A DNA stretch of 6,062 bases from Desulfuromonadales bacterium (GCA_030591795.1 JAUVAJ010000123.1:1-6062), one strand, 5' to 3'. Positions 1 through 5,964 are shown, counted from the first letter of the stretch. Notes: generated from the letters alone by a model not told the origin. Numbers and translations: made by a program.

Positions 1-546
1 CAACCAAACAGCGGCAGTTTCCGGATTGGTGATACGGTTAAACTAGCCTATGTAGATCAGTCGCGTGAACTCGATGCTGACAAGACAATCTGGGAAGAGA
101 TTACCGGTGGTCAGGATCAGATTGAAATGGGCAACCAGCTGGTCAACTCCCGTGCCTATGTCGGCCGCTTTAATTTCTCCGGCAGCGACCAGCAGAAGAA
201 AGTCAGCATGATCTCAGGTGGTGAACGCAACCGGGTCCATCTGGCCAAGATGCTCAAGGAAGGCGCCAACGTCATCCTGCTTGATGAGCCGACAAATGAT
301 CTTGATGTAAACACCATGCGCGCCCTCGAAGAAGCGCTGGAGAACTTTGGTGGCTGTGCGGTCATCATCAGCCATGATCGCTGGTTCCTCGACCGGGTTG
401 CTACGCATATTCTCGCTTTTGAAGGTGATAGTGAAGCGACCTTTTTTGAGGGGAACTGGAGTGAATATGAAGAGGATCGTAAAAAACGGCTTGGGCCGGC
501 GGCTGAGCAGCCGCATCGGATTAAGTATCGGCAGTTGACGCGGTAG
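1..546 (+). CDS. ettA: EttA, energy-dependent translational throttle ABC-F ATPase (C-terminal part)
   Basis: The reading frame is open from the left edge to a TAG stop and gives 181 residues, the end of the second nucleotide-binding domain of an ABC-F protein. EttA binds the ribosomal E site and couples ATP level to entry into elongation; it is cytoplasmic and has no membrane part. Visible motifs, numbered within the fragment, are the signature ISGGE (71-75, in place of LSGGQ), Walker B with catalytic glutamate VILLDEP (91-97), the D-loop NDLD (99-102) and the switch histidine in ISHDR (123-127). The block around [19 protein letters not shown] and the ending [12 protein letters not shown] match my memory of E. 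coli EttA almost residue for residue, which separates it from Uup, YheS and antibiotic-resistance ABC-F proteins. About two thirds of the roughly 555-residue protein lies outside the window, including ABC1, the arm, the linker and the second Walker A. It converges on the minus-strand genes. Confidence 0.96.
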   Translation, partial: QPNSGSFRIGDTVKLAYVDQSRELDADKTIWEEITGGQDQIEMGNQLVNSRAYVGRFNFSGSDQQKKVSMISGGERNRVHLAKMLKEGANVILLDEPTNDLDVNTMRALEEALENFGGCAVIISHDRWFLDRVATHILAFEGDSEATFFEGNWSEYEEDRKKRLGPAAEQPHRIKYRQLTR

Positions 547-560
547 CTAGTACTGAGATC

Positions 561-663
561 AAATCCCCCCTGTCCCCCCTTTATTAAAGTGGGGGATCAA
601 ACTAAATCTCGTCTGAACAGTTCAATGCTTCCCCCTTTGGCAAAGGGGGATTGAGGGGGATTT
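561..663. repeat. Nested inverted intergenic repeat with C6/G5 tracts
   Basis: The outer arms are 561-583 (AAATCCCCCC, TGT, CCCCCC, TTTA) and 641-663 (CAAAGGGGG, ATTGA, GGGGGATTT). They are imperfect reverse complements over about 22 bases. Each arm also takes part in a local hairpin. In one, the C-run and CTTT of 574-582 pair with AAAG and G5 of 586-595. In the other, TCCCCCTTT (630-638) pairs with AAAGGGGGA (642-650) around a GGC loop. The element can therefore fold as one long stem or as two small hairpins. It sits 14 nt after the ettA stop in the convergent gap. No U-tract follows either hairpin, so it is not a typical intrinsic terminator. Similar AAATCCCCC/GGGGGATTT intergenic palindromes are common in deltaproteobacterial genomes (recollection, not searched). 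No protein is encoded and no convincing target-site duplication flanks it. Confidence 0.8.
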
Positions 664-698
664 GCTGGTTATAAGGGAAAACCTGTCAGCTTTACAAT

Positions 699-724
699 AA
701 AAAAGGCGCCCTTTTCGGGGCACC
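699..724 (-). terminator. Intrinsic terminator downstream of the zinc-ribbon gene
   Basis: Read on the minus strand, GGTGCCC (724-718) pairs with GGGCGCC (711-705), with one U-G pair, around a 6-nt loop. Six T residues (704-699) follow at once. It lies 7 nt beyond the TGA of the zinc-ribbon gene and is the natural end of the minus-strand transcripts. On the plus strand no T-run follows the stem, so it should not stop ettA transcription efficiently. Confidence 0.88.
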
Positions 725-731
725 TTAACTA

Positions 732-1232
732 TCAGTATGACTTCCTGAACAAAGTCTTATGACATTTCGGACAAGGCGGAATTCTTACATTTGATTTCAA
801 GTGCATCTCTGCACCACAATCCTTACAAGTCAAAGTACCAGGACTAGTCACCTCGCCAGTCTTGTACTCAAGATGCTTCTCAGTTTTCTCTGCCCAGCCA
901 GCAAGAGTCTCAGCGGTAGTACTCAGCACCCACGAAAACATGCTCTGAGCGCCAGCAGTAACCCGATGCGGTTCAACCGCCTTCTTGAATGATTCACGTG
1001 CTTTTTCGGCATGCTCACCCATCAGAGCAAAATCTCTGCGTACCCATTTTTTTGCTTTCTCAGCTTGCTCACTGGAAAACTCACCAGCACCACTTAATTC
1101 ATCACTGGCTTTTTTCAGGGCTTCATCAAAAGTCTTTTTACCTTCTTGCAGCAGCTCGGCAGTCCGCTTGCTGAGCTTTTCATAAAAACCAATCTCCTGC
1201 TGTTCATCATTGTTGTGCTCTTGCTCTGCCAT
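732..1232 (-). CDS. DUF1451-type (YbeL-like) zinc-ribbon protein
   Basis: This is a 166-residue, highly charged cytoplasmic protein with no signal peptide or membrane segment. Residues 14-100 are Lys/Glu/Ala-rich and should be largely helical. The C-terminal end is a four-cysteine zinc ribbon: C136-x2-C139-G, then 14 residues, then C154-P-K-C157. This layout of an N-terminal helical part and a C-terminal CxDCG...PCPKCH ribbon matches the DUF1451 family, typified by E. coli YbeL, whose function is unknown. Treat the family name as likely rather than proven. The ATG start at 1232 has GGGAGA at 1243-1238 with 5 nt spacing, which supports it. The gene follows ppiC by 141 nt and is the last minus-strand gene before the terminator at 699-724. 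No convincing promoter hexamer pair was found in that gap; TATTAT at 1255-1250 has no matching -35. The zinc ribbon suggests nucleic-acid or protein binding, but that is inference only. Confidence 0.85.
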   Translation of the reverse strand: MAEQEHNNDEQQEIGFYEKLSKRTAELLQEGKKTFDEALKKASDELSGAGEFSSEQAEKAKKWVRRDFALMGEHAEKARESFKKAVEPHRVTAGAQSMFSWVLSTTAETLAGWAEKTEKHLEYKTGEVTSPGTLTCKDCGAEMHLKSNVRIPPCPKCHKTLFRKSY

Positions 1233-1373
1233 ATGCGTCTCCCGTGTCGATAATAGTATTAGACATTTAACTTCATTTAAAGATTACCATGTTTGGCAAA
1301 AATATCAGGTTGCGAACAGAATACGTCAGCAAAATTGGGCAGTGACAGATTTAAACTTCTAATACCTGAAGAA

Positions 1374-1655
1374 TTAATCAGTCCGACTGGTAACCTCCAG
1401 CAAGTGATAGCCGAACTGAGTTTGAATCGGGCCGAGAACTGTGTTCACCTCACCGGAAAACACAGCGGTGTCGAATTCCGGAACCATCTGCCCCGGACCG
1501 AACGAGCCGAGATCACCGCCACTTTGACCGGAAGGACAGCTTGAATTTTCTTTTGCTACTTCAGCAAAATCGCTTCCGGCTTCGATAGCCGCTTTAAGTT
1601 GTAGACATTTTTCTTCATTGTCGACCAGAATGTGACGTGCAGTAGCTGTTGGCAT
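1374..1655 (-). CDS. ppiC: PpiC-type parvulin peptidyl-prolyl cis-trans isomerase
   Basis: This small single-domain parvulin catalyses cis-trans isomerisation of X-Pro bonds and should be cytoplasmic, as it has no signal peptide and no chaperone extensions. From the chosen start it is 93 residues, matching E. coli PpiC (Par10) in length and register. The expected active-site residues are H8 (TARHILV), C40 (SSCPSG), M57 (GQMVPEF), F61 and H84 (QFGYH). The GGDLGSFGPGQMVPEFD core at 46-62 is also typical. An in-frame ATG lies 12 nt further upstream, but the GGAGG ribosome-binding site would then fall inside the coding region, so ATG 1655 is preferred. The gene begins 58 nt after the oxidoreductase stop and may be cotranscribed with it or read from the weak candidate promoter at 1678-1706. 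A link to the neighbouring enzymes is not evident. Confidence 0.95.
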   Translation of the reverse strand: MPTATARHILVDNEEKCLQLKAAIEAGSDFAEVAKENSSCPSGQSGGDLGSFGPGQMVPEFDTAVFSGEVNTVLGPIQTQFGYHLLEVTSRTD

Positions 1656-1660
1656 AACAA

Positions 1661-1665
1661 CCTCC
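1661..1665 (-). promoter_or_regulatory. Ribosome-binding site that sets the ppiC start
   Basis: GGAGG on the minus strand is followed by 5 nt (TTGTT) and the ATG at 1655-1653. It overlaps the alternative upstream reading that begins at ATG 1667, where the GGAGG would lie within codons 1-3. The perfect motif and spacing favour the downstream ATG, as does the match to the 93-residue family length. Confidence 0.85.
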
Positions 1666-1677
1666 ATAAAAAGTTTA

Positions 1678-1706
1678 AGTATATTCAGTTAATCTCTGGA
1701 TTTTGA
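1678..1706 (-). promoter_or_regulatory. Weak candidate sigma-70 promoter for ppiC
   Basis: On the minus strand, TATACT (1683-1678) matches five of six bases of the -10 consensus. It lies 17 nt from TCAAAA (1706-1701), which matches only three of six -35 bases. The predicted start of transcription is about 16 nt before the ppiC ATG, so the ribosome-binding site would lie in the short leader. The poor -35 makes this tentative; read-through from the oxidoreductase gene is the alternative. Confidence 0.28.
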
Positions 1707-1713
1707 GCGTTTT

Positions 1714-2661
1714 TTACATTGCAGCGAACAACAGCCGATGCAAATCTTCACAAAGTTCTTTATTATCCTCGCCTTGCTTGAACATCTCAGACAGATTGGC
1801 AAATACACCACAATAGTGGTTCACAAGTCGCGGCTTGTCGGTCGCCAGGTTGAATACCAGCTCATCCTGACCATCCAGACGCAAGCGACCATACTCCTTG
1901 GCATGGTCAAGCTCAACCACGCCATTTTCATACCAAAGTTTGGTAGTTTTGTAATTTTTACCAAGAGTCCAGTTGGTATCGACCACACCATAACCGACCC
2001 TGCCATCACTCTTGAATCGATAAATCCCCAGCCCCTGGACCTGGGCACAGTTTAAGCTCGGAATTTTAGTCATCCGTCCATCGATCAGCTCAACTTCTTC
2101 CGTGTCGATCAAACGAGCCATAATGCTCAGGCTGCTCATGCCGCTATCGATCCAGGCGCCGGCCTTGCCGACTGCACCCAGGGTCAGGTTGCCATCGAGA
2201 AAATACGGATCAGCAAAGCATGATTCAAATCCGATCAGGTGTCCAAGGTCGAAATTTCGTTCCTCACGCTGTTCGCGCCACCATTCCACCTCACGCCCGT
2301 AGCTAGGGTGAAAAGCAGTATAGAGCGGCAATTTACGTGTATTAGCTGCGGTCATCAAGGCATCCATCTGCTCCTGATCAACACAAAGCGGTTTTTCAAC
2401 AATAGCGACCCGATTTGATTCAATAATCTTCATGGCGATTTCGAAATGCGTAAAGGTGGGAGTCGAAACCATGAAAGCATCGGCTTCAGAGCGCTGCAGC
2501 ATCACATTAAAATCTTCGTAAAACTGCACACTGCCTGGAAGTTCCTCGGCGCGTGTCGGGTCAAGGTCGTGTGCGTCAAGTAGACAAACGCCGTCAGTAT
2601 GGGTGATCGCCTGCATCTGGTAGTTGGCAATCTTACCTATTCCTATCAGTCCGATTTTCAT
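1714..2661 (-). CDS. Gfo/Idh/MocA-family NAD(P)-dependent oxidoreductase
   Basis: This is a 315-residue cytoplasmic dehydrogenase. An N-terminal Rossmann domain opens with MKIGLIGIGKIA (G7-x-G9-x-x-A12). The family hallmark EKP is at 89-91, and its lysine normally acts with a histidine in hydride transfer. From about residue 118 comes the mixed alpha/beta domain. Its WIDSGMSSLSI block (170-180) aligns with the family's D-x-G-x-H catalytic region, but position 176 is Ser where His is usual. The D-galactose/L-arabinose 1-dehydrogenase branch has DPGIN-A-LSI at this place (recollection), and the later GRLRLDG segment also resembles that branch. An aldose 1-dehydrogenase-like role is therefore possible, but substrate is not assigned. 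The ATG at 2661 was chosen because the Rossmann strand starts there and GGAGGA lies 3 nt upstream; the in-frame ATG 42 nt earlier would add an AT-rich-coded hydrophobic tail and has no such site. No sugar transport or catabolic gene is nearby. Confidence 0.9.
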   Translation of the reverse strand: MKIGLIGIGKIANYQMQAITHTDGVCLLDAHDLDPTRAEELPGSVQFYEDFNVMLQRSEADAFMVSTPTFTHFEIAMKIIESNRVAIVEKPLCVDQEQMDALMTAANTRKLPLYTAFHPSYGREVEWWREQREERNFDLGHLIGFESCFADPYFLDGNLTLGAVGKAGAWIDSGMSSLSIMARLIDTEEVELIDGRMTKIPSLNCAQVQGLGIYRFKSDGRVGYGVVDTNWTLGKNYKTTKLWYENGVVELDHAKEYGRLRLDGQDELVFNLATDKPRLVNHYCGVFANLSEMFKQGEDNKELCEDLHRLLFAAM

Positions 2662-2664
2662 AAA

Positions 2665-2670
2665 TCCTCC
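2665..2670 (-). promoter_or_regulatory. Ribosome-binding site that sets the oxidoreductase start
   Basis: GGAGGA on the minus strand stands 3 nt before ATG 2661-2659. It supports the start directly ahead of the Rossmann motif rather than the upstream in-frame ATG at 2703. Confidence 0.85.
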
Positions 2671-2703
2671 AAATATAATTAATGCATATTTAAACGAAAA
2701 CAA

Positions 2704-2712
2704 ATCATAGCA
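2704..2712 (-). promoter_or_regulatory. Candidate extended -10 promoter for the oxidoreductase gene
   Basis: The minus strand carries TGCTATGAT, an extended -10 (TG-n-TATGAT) in an AT-rich gap between the DUF2207 stop and the oxidoreductase. Upstream, only a partial -35 (GCGACA, 19 nt away) is seen, which is tolerable for extended -10 promoters. Transcription would start near 2697 and give a leader of about 36 nt containing the strong ribosome-binding site. The in-frame upstream ATG at 2703 would then lie before the transcript start, in agreement with the chosen start codon. Confidence 0.42.
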
Positions 2713-2757
2713 TTTTAATTTAATAGATTGTCGCTAAAAATTGAACCGTTTTCTTCG

Positions 2758-4665
2758 TTACCAACCACCACCACCGCCGCCGCCACCCCCACCGCCGGAA
2801 GAACCGCCGCCTCCAGACCCGGAGGAAGAGCCGGGTGCTGTTGCAGACGAACCAACTGCTGAACTGAGTGCCCCGCCAAGCGTGTCAGCAAATAACACCG
2901 GTCGATTGTTATCCCAGGACCGGCCGTGATACCAACCTGGACTGTAAGGTTCACCACTGCTGCCTATTTGTCTGAACTTTTCGGCAAAGCGTTCTGACCA
3001 ATGCTGTTCAACATCGAGGGCGAGAGCATAGGGGAGAAAACGCTCGAACAGTTCCGGGGTTCTCTCCGGTGGCGCATGCAGGTTCATCTCGTCTTTTTCC
3101 GCAATATCCAGGTACAGCCGAAAACCCTCTACCCGATCAAGTAGTTTCCGACCGGCCAGAGTTGGCGCCTTGAGCCATGAATAAAAGACAAGATTAACAC
3201 TGAGAGCCACAATCAGGACCGCCGGCAGAGCCGGTGCGACCTCCTTACCAAGCAAGCCAATCACAAAAATTTCGGCACCAATAAAAGGCGCAGCAAATGC
3301 GGTGATAAAAAGCGCCGGAAAAACAGTAAACAGTGAGCGTACTCCGCGCCAGGCTGATACTACCTTGATTGACAACGCAATTACGCCGAAAGTCCAACCT
3401 GTCAACCAGACTGACAACCCGATACCGATGCCGAGTTTCTCGGTCTCCGGAACCTGCGCAAGGACAAGAGCATAAATCAACACCGAAAGCAGCAGCCCTG
3501 GCAACAACCACCAGGTGTTTGTTACAAAATACTTCTTCTCATAGTCGCGCTTCAATGAGGCGGTGTGCGCTTTTAACGCCTTGCCGATGCGCACATGGTT
3601 GCCTTGTTTAAGCTCCAACGTCTTAGTTCCGGTGGTAAAGAGTTTGTTGAGTAACACCCGCTCACCTGCAGCCAGGTTGGTCGGCGCAATGTCGGTACGC
3701 TGCAGCGTGTAGGTGTCATCGTTGTCAGTGATGTTGATCAGACCTTTGACCGCCAGATTGACCAGAGCGGTCGCAAAGGTTTTATGATCGTAATCCATCT
3801 TGTAGATAAAGCGGATTGATGCTGGAGAAAACTGGTGTGGCGGCGCATAGTGCGGGAAAATCACGCCCTGAGCCGGATCGCGGCCAACCAACCGCCAGAT
3901 CAGAAGATAATATGCGACCAACAGGCCAAGGCCGAAGATCGCTACCAACCAGGTTGAGTTGTCACATAAAAGATAATCAAGCTTTTCTTTGGCTGTAGGT
4001 TCATAAACAAACCCCTTCGGCCAGGTGACAACAATAGTCAGCCCCTCTTTCTGATTCAAGGCTCTGGTAGCCCGAAAAGTAGTCCGTCCTGAGTCATCGA
4101 CAGAAACTTCATAGTCTCGCCCCTGATCACCAGCATAACCGGTGTAGGCCTCGGCTCCTGCTAACTCTTTAGCGCTGAACTGTACCGGCAGGGTGACCGT
4201 CGCACTGACCAGATCAATCGGGAAGGCCCAATTATTACCGGTCACGTTCCAGTACAGTTCATCATGCTCAGCAAAGAAGCCCAACTGACGATCCGTACGG
4301 TAGGTCAAAGTGTAGCTGTAGACACCGGAATCGAGTTGAACATTTCGCTGGCCGATGTAGACCCGGACACCATTCCCTTCCGGCTTGGTATGATACGGCT
4401 CTGGTGCACCATCTCTGGTGACCGCAAGAATTGAGAAATCTACCCGCATCCGGTTCCCGAAGCGATCCCGATAGTCGGTTGGGAAATCGCGATAAATTCC
4501 CCGCTTGATCTGAGCCCCTTCTGCTCGAACCTGTATTGTCTCTGCCACCTGCATCGAACCATCGGCAAACACTTCGATATCGCTGTGATACGAAAGAATC
4601 CGTTCAGCAGCGACGACCGGAAGCGCCATAACAAGCAGTACAAAGAAGATAGATAAAACTCTCAT
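2758..4665 (-). CDS. DUF2207 (YciQ-like) membrane protein with Gly-rich tail
   Basis: This is a 635-residue inner-membrane protein of unknown function. Residues 1-20 are a signal peptide ending LPVVAA. Residues 21-236 form the exported beta-rich DUF2207 domain, with RGIYRDFP at 55-62. A first membrane segment lies at about 237-258, followed by GRDP (261-264) and a soluble loop (265-384) containing a winged-helix-like stretch. Further membrane segments lie near 385-403, 412-434, 446-471 and 478-497. The family's cytoplasmic end follows, with RVEGFRLYL (511-519) and ERFLPYALALDVEQHWSERF (541-560). Positive-inside counting puts the loop and C-terminus in the cytoplasm. The tail is Ser/Gly-rich and ends with eleven glycines and Trp. 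The ATG overlaps the LemA stop (ATGA), with only a distant GGAGA (10 nt), so translation is probably coupled to LemA. LemA-DUF2207 pairs recur in many bacteria (family knowledge); the biochemical role is not known to me. No terminator was seen after the gene. Confidence 0.93.
   Translation of the reverse strand: MRVLSIFFVLLVMALPVVAAERILSYHSDIEVFADGSMQVAETIQVRAEGAQIKRGIYRDFPTDYRDRFGNRMRVDFSILAVTRDGAPEPYHTKPEGNGVRVYIGQRNVQLDSGVYSYTLTYRTDRQLGFFAEHDELYWNVTGNNWAFPIDLVSATVTLPVQFSAKELAGAEAYTGYAGDQGRDYEVSVDDSGRTTFRATRALNQKEGLTIVVTWPKGFVYEPTAKEKLDYLLCDNSTWLVAIFGLGLLVAYYLLIWRLVGRDPAQGVIFPHYAPPHQFSPASIRFIYKMDYDHKTFATALVNLAVKGLINITDNDDTYTLQRTDIAPTNLAAGERVLLNKLFTTGTKTLELKQGNHVRIGKALKAHTASLKRDYEKKYFVTNTWWLLPGLLLSVLIYALVLAQVPETEKLGIGIGLSVWLTGWTFGVIALSIKVVSAWRGVRSLFTVFPALFITAFAAPFIGAEIFVIGLLGKEVAPALPAVLIVALSVNLVFYSWLKAPTLAGRKLLDRVEGFRLYLDIAEKDEMNLHAPPERTPELFERFLPYALALDVEQHWSERFAEKFRQIGSSGEPYSPGWYHGRSWDNNRPVLFADTLGGALSSAVGSSATAPGSSSGSGGGGSSGGGGGGGGGGGW
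2764..2832 (-). repeat. GGN-codon low-complexity tract encoding the Gly-rich tail
   Basis: The last codons of the DUF2207 gene are mainly GGN triplets interrupted by Ser codons. Codons at 2796-2764 give an uninterrupted run of eleven glycines before the final Trp. Mixed third bases (GGC, GGT, GGG) show that the protein sequence, not a single DNA triplet, is being kept. The G-rich coding strand could form G-quadruplex-like structure near the mRNA end. The opposite strand reads as a proline run, which is a shadow. Confidence 0.8.
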
Positions 4666-5213
4666 GCTGTAAAAATCTCCGGGGATTGTTTCTCGGTCGG
4701 GGAGTCGAGTTCAAACAACGGCTGTGATTGATAACTGAACATCCTGGCAATGAGCAGATCCGGAAAGGTTTCAATCCGGGTATTTAGGTTACGCACGGCG
4801 CCGTTATAAAAACGTCGGGCATATTGAATATGATCCTCAACCTCACTTATATCGTTTTGCAATTGCAGGAAGCTCTGGTCAGCTTTCAATTCCGGGTACG
4901 CCTCGGCAAGAGCGATCAATTTGCGCAATCCACTACCAATCGCACTTTCGAGTGGGCCCTTATCTGCCGGGTTGTCTATTTTGGCTGTCTGGCTACGCAA
5001 TTCAATCAGAGTCTGCAAAGTCGATTGTTCATAACGGGCATACTGCTCAACCGCTGCAACCAACTTCGGAATCAGATCATAGCGCCGCTTAAGCTGCACA
5101 TCGATATCGCTCCAGGCCGTTAAAGCCAGATTGCGGTCGCGGACCAGTCGGTTATACAGAACAATTCCGGCAAAAATCAGGCTGCTGACAACTAAAAGGA
5201 AAATATATAGCAC
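4662..5213 (-). CDS. lemA: LemA-family protein
   Basis: This is a 183-residue membrane-anchored helical-bundle protein, close to the usual family length. One hydrophobic segment (2-20) is followed by N-R-x-x-R-x-R and then the helical LemA domain. Family signatures are AWSDIDVQLKRRYDLIPKLV (33-52) and the long helix after YPELKADQSFLQLQ (106-119), with ISEVEDHIQYARRFYNGAVR at 122-141 and FPDLLIA at 150-156. Its biochemical function is unknown. The cluster of arginines just after the anchor suggests, by the positive-inside rule, that the bundle faces the cytoplasm; some annotations place it outside, so this is open. The start is GTG, supported by GGAGGG 3 nt upstream. The gene begins 10 nt after the PilZ stop and ends in an ATGA overlap with DUF2207. 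This tight packing implies one transcript and joint function. The name lemA refers to the family, not to the unrelated Pseudomonas sensor kinase once called LemA. Confidence 0.94.
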   Translation of the reverse strand: MLYIFLLVVSSLIFAGIVLYNRLVRDRNLALTAWSDIDVQLKRRYDLIPKLVAAVEQYARYEQSTLQTLIELRSQTAKIDNPADKGPLESAIGSGLRKLIALAEAYPELKADQSFLQLQNDISEVEDHIQYARRFYNGAVRNLNTRIETFPDLLIARMFSYQSQPLFELDSPTEKQSPEIFTA

Positions 5214-5216
5214 GCG

Positions 5217-5222
5217 CCCTCC
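5217..5222 (-). promoter_or_regulatory. LemA ribosome-binding site at the PilZ-LemA junction
   Basis: GGAGGG on the minus strand starts 1 nt after the PilZ TGA (5226-5224) and ends 3 nt before the LemA GTG (5213). A ribosome finishing PilZ would cover this site, which points to translational coupling. The nearby ATG at 5225-5223 is in another frame and is not the LemA start. Confidence 0.85.
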
Positions 5223-5223
5223 A

Positions 5224-5964
5224 TCAGACTTTATGCGACTTCTCTATCGGAGCACCACTGTCGGAAGGGTCAAAACGGCAATTATCGGTGACATAGCGAT
5301 CGATTCGTTTAAGGTCTCCCTCCAACAGGTTGGAAAAGCGCAAGCCACAAAGACGTGTTTTGTCGGACTCACCCTCCTCCACCCAGACTACTTCACATAA
5401 TGCACAAACAGTCGGTTTACCGTCATCCAGACAAAGGTAAAGCAAGCAATTATCATTCAAACTGACCGGGGTTTGCAGCTCCATCCTTATCCCGCCAGCG
5501 CTAAGATTCAAAGGCTGACGTACAATTTCAACATGGATTGAAGGGTCGAGATCATTGTCATCACGAAGGATCTGGGCTTTTTCCCAAACCGAATATAACG
5601 ACTGTTTTGATCGGTCAGACCGAATCATGCCGTGCCAGACCGGCAGGGTGATACGCCAGAATTGCCGGCGGTAATATAGTTCCAGATCATCATGCGCTTC
5701 GAATCGAAGCTGAGTGCCAGTGCAATCGAGACAAATACCGGTCAGACGCACCCCGAGTTCAAAGCGATCAGAGTGCAGCTCAATAAAATCACCGGCAGAA
5801 AATTTAAGGGCCGAGTCTGCAGATACCAGTTTCAAGGTAAAGATTGAACCGTCGCGCACAGCAAGAGTCGCCCGACAACTCTCAATACGCGAGTCTTGTT
5901 TCGCAGTCGCAAAACGACGCACCAGGATCTCCTGGTTCAGCACAAAATAGGTTGCAAATTTCAC
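5224..5964 (-). CDS. PilZ-domain protein, probable c-di-GMP receptor
   Basis: This is a 246-residue soluble protein without signal peptide or membrane segment. Residues 10-95 look like an N-terminal beta-barrel of the YcgR-N/PilZN sort (AGDFIELHSDRFELGVRLTG region). The junction ELYYRRQFWRITLPVW (95-110) carries the RxxxR motif R100-x3-R104. The second cyclic-di-GMP motif, N-x-S-x-x-G, is N153, S155, G158 (NLSAGG). Both ligand motifs are intact, so binding of the messenger is likely from family knowledge. The two motifs are 49 residues apart, longer than the roughly 20-30 I expect, because of a charged helical-looking stretch (115-142). Nine cysteines are present, including C78-x2-C81 and C187-x2-C190. 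The start is GTG at 5964, with GAAAGG 8 nt upstream; no in-frame ATG occurs near it. The gene is first in a three-gene operon with LemA and DUF2207, so its likely job is to regulate them or act with them at the inner membrane. Confidence 0.9.
   Translation of the reverse strand: MKFATYFVLNQEILVRRFATAKQDSRIESCRATLAVRDGSIFTLKLVSADSALKFSAGDFIELHSDRFELGVRLTGICLDCTGTQLRFEAHDDLELYYRRQFWRITLPVWHGMIRSDRSKQSLYSVWEKAQILRDDNDLDPSIHVEIVRQPLNLSAGGIRMELQTPVSLNDNCLLYLCLDDGKPTVCALCEVVWVEEGESDKTRLCGLRFSNLLEGDLKRIDRYVTDNCRFDPSDSGAPIEKSHKV

Noticed and set aside
574..595. First hairpin of the repeat as an intrinsic terminator for ettA
   Set aside because: The stem is G-rich and stable but is followed by ATCAAAC, not a T-run, so rho-independent termination is not supported.
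1293..1544. Plus-strand 83-codon frame over ppiC
   Set aside because: It is antisense to a well-supported PpiC with all active-site residues and shows no recognisable domain.
1738..2055. Plus-strand 105-codon frame with a hydrophobic start
   Set aside because: It lies wholly antisense to the oxidoreductase gene, whose motifs are intact; the hydrophobic start is a by-product of the opposite strand.
2662..2703. Fourteen-codon N-terminal extension of the oxidoreductase from ATG 2703
   Set aside because: It would precede the Rossmann strand, has no ribosome-binding site, and runs through the strong GGAGGA used by ATG 2661.
2741..2929. Plus-strand frame encoding a proline-rich peptide
   Set aside because: It is the complement of the GGN codons of the DUF2207 Gly-rich tail; no ribosome-binding site or family match supports it.
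2758..4665. Gly-rich tail as a GlyGly-CTERM sorting signal
   Set aside because: GlyGly-CTERM needs a following membrane segment and basic residues; here the protein ends at the Trp.
4824..5123. Plus-strand 99-codon frame
   Set aside because: It is a shadow of the LemA gene, whose signature motifs fix the coding strand.
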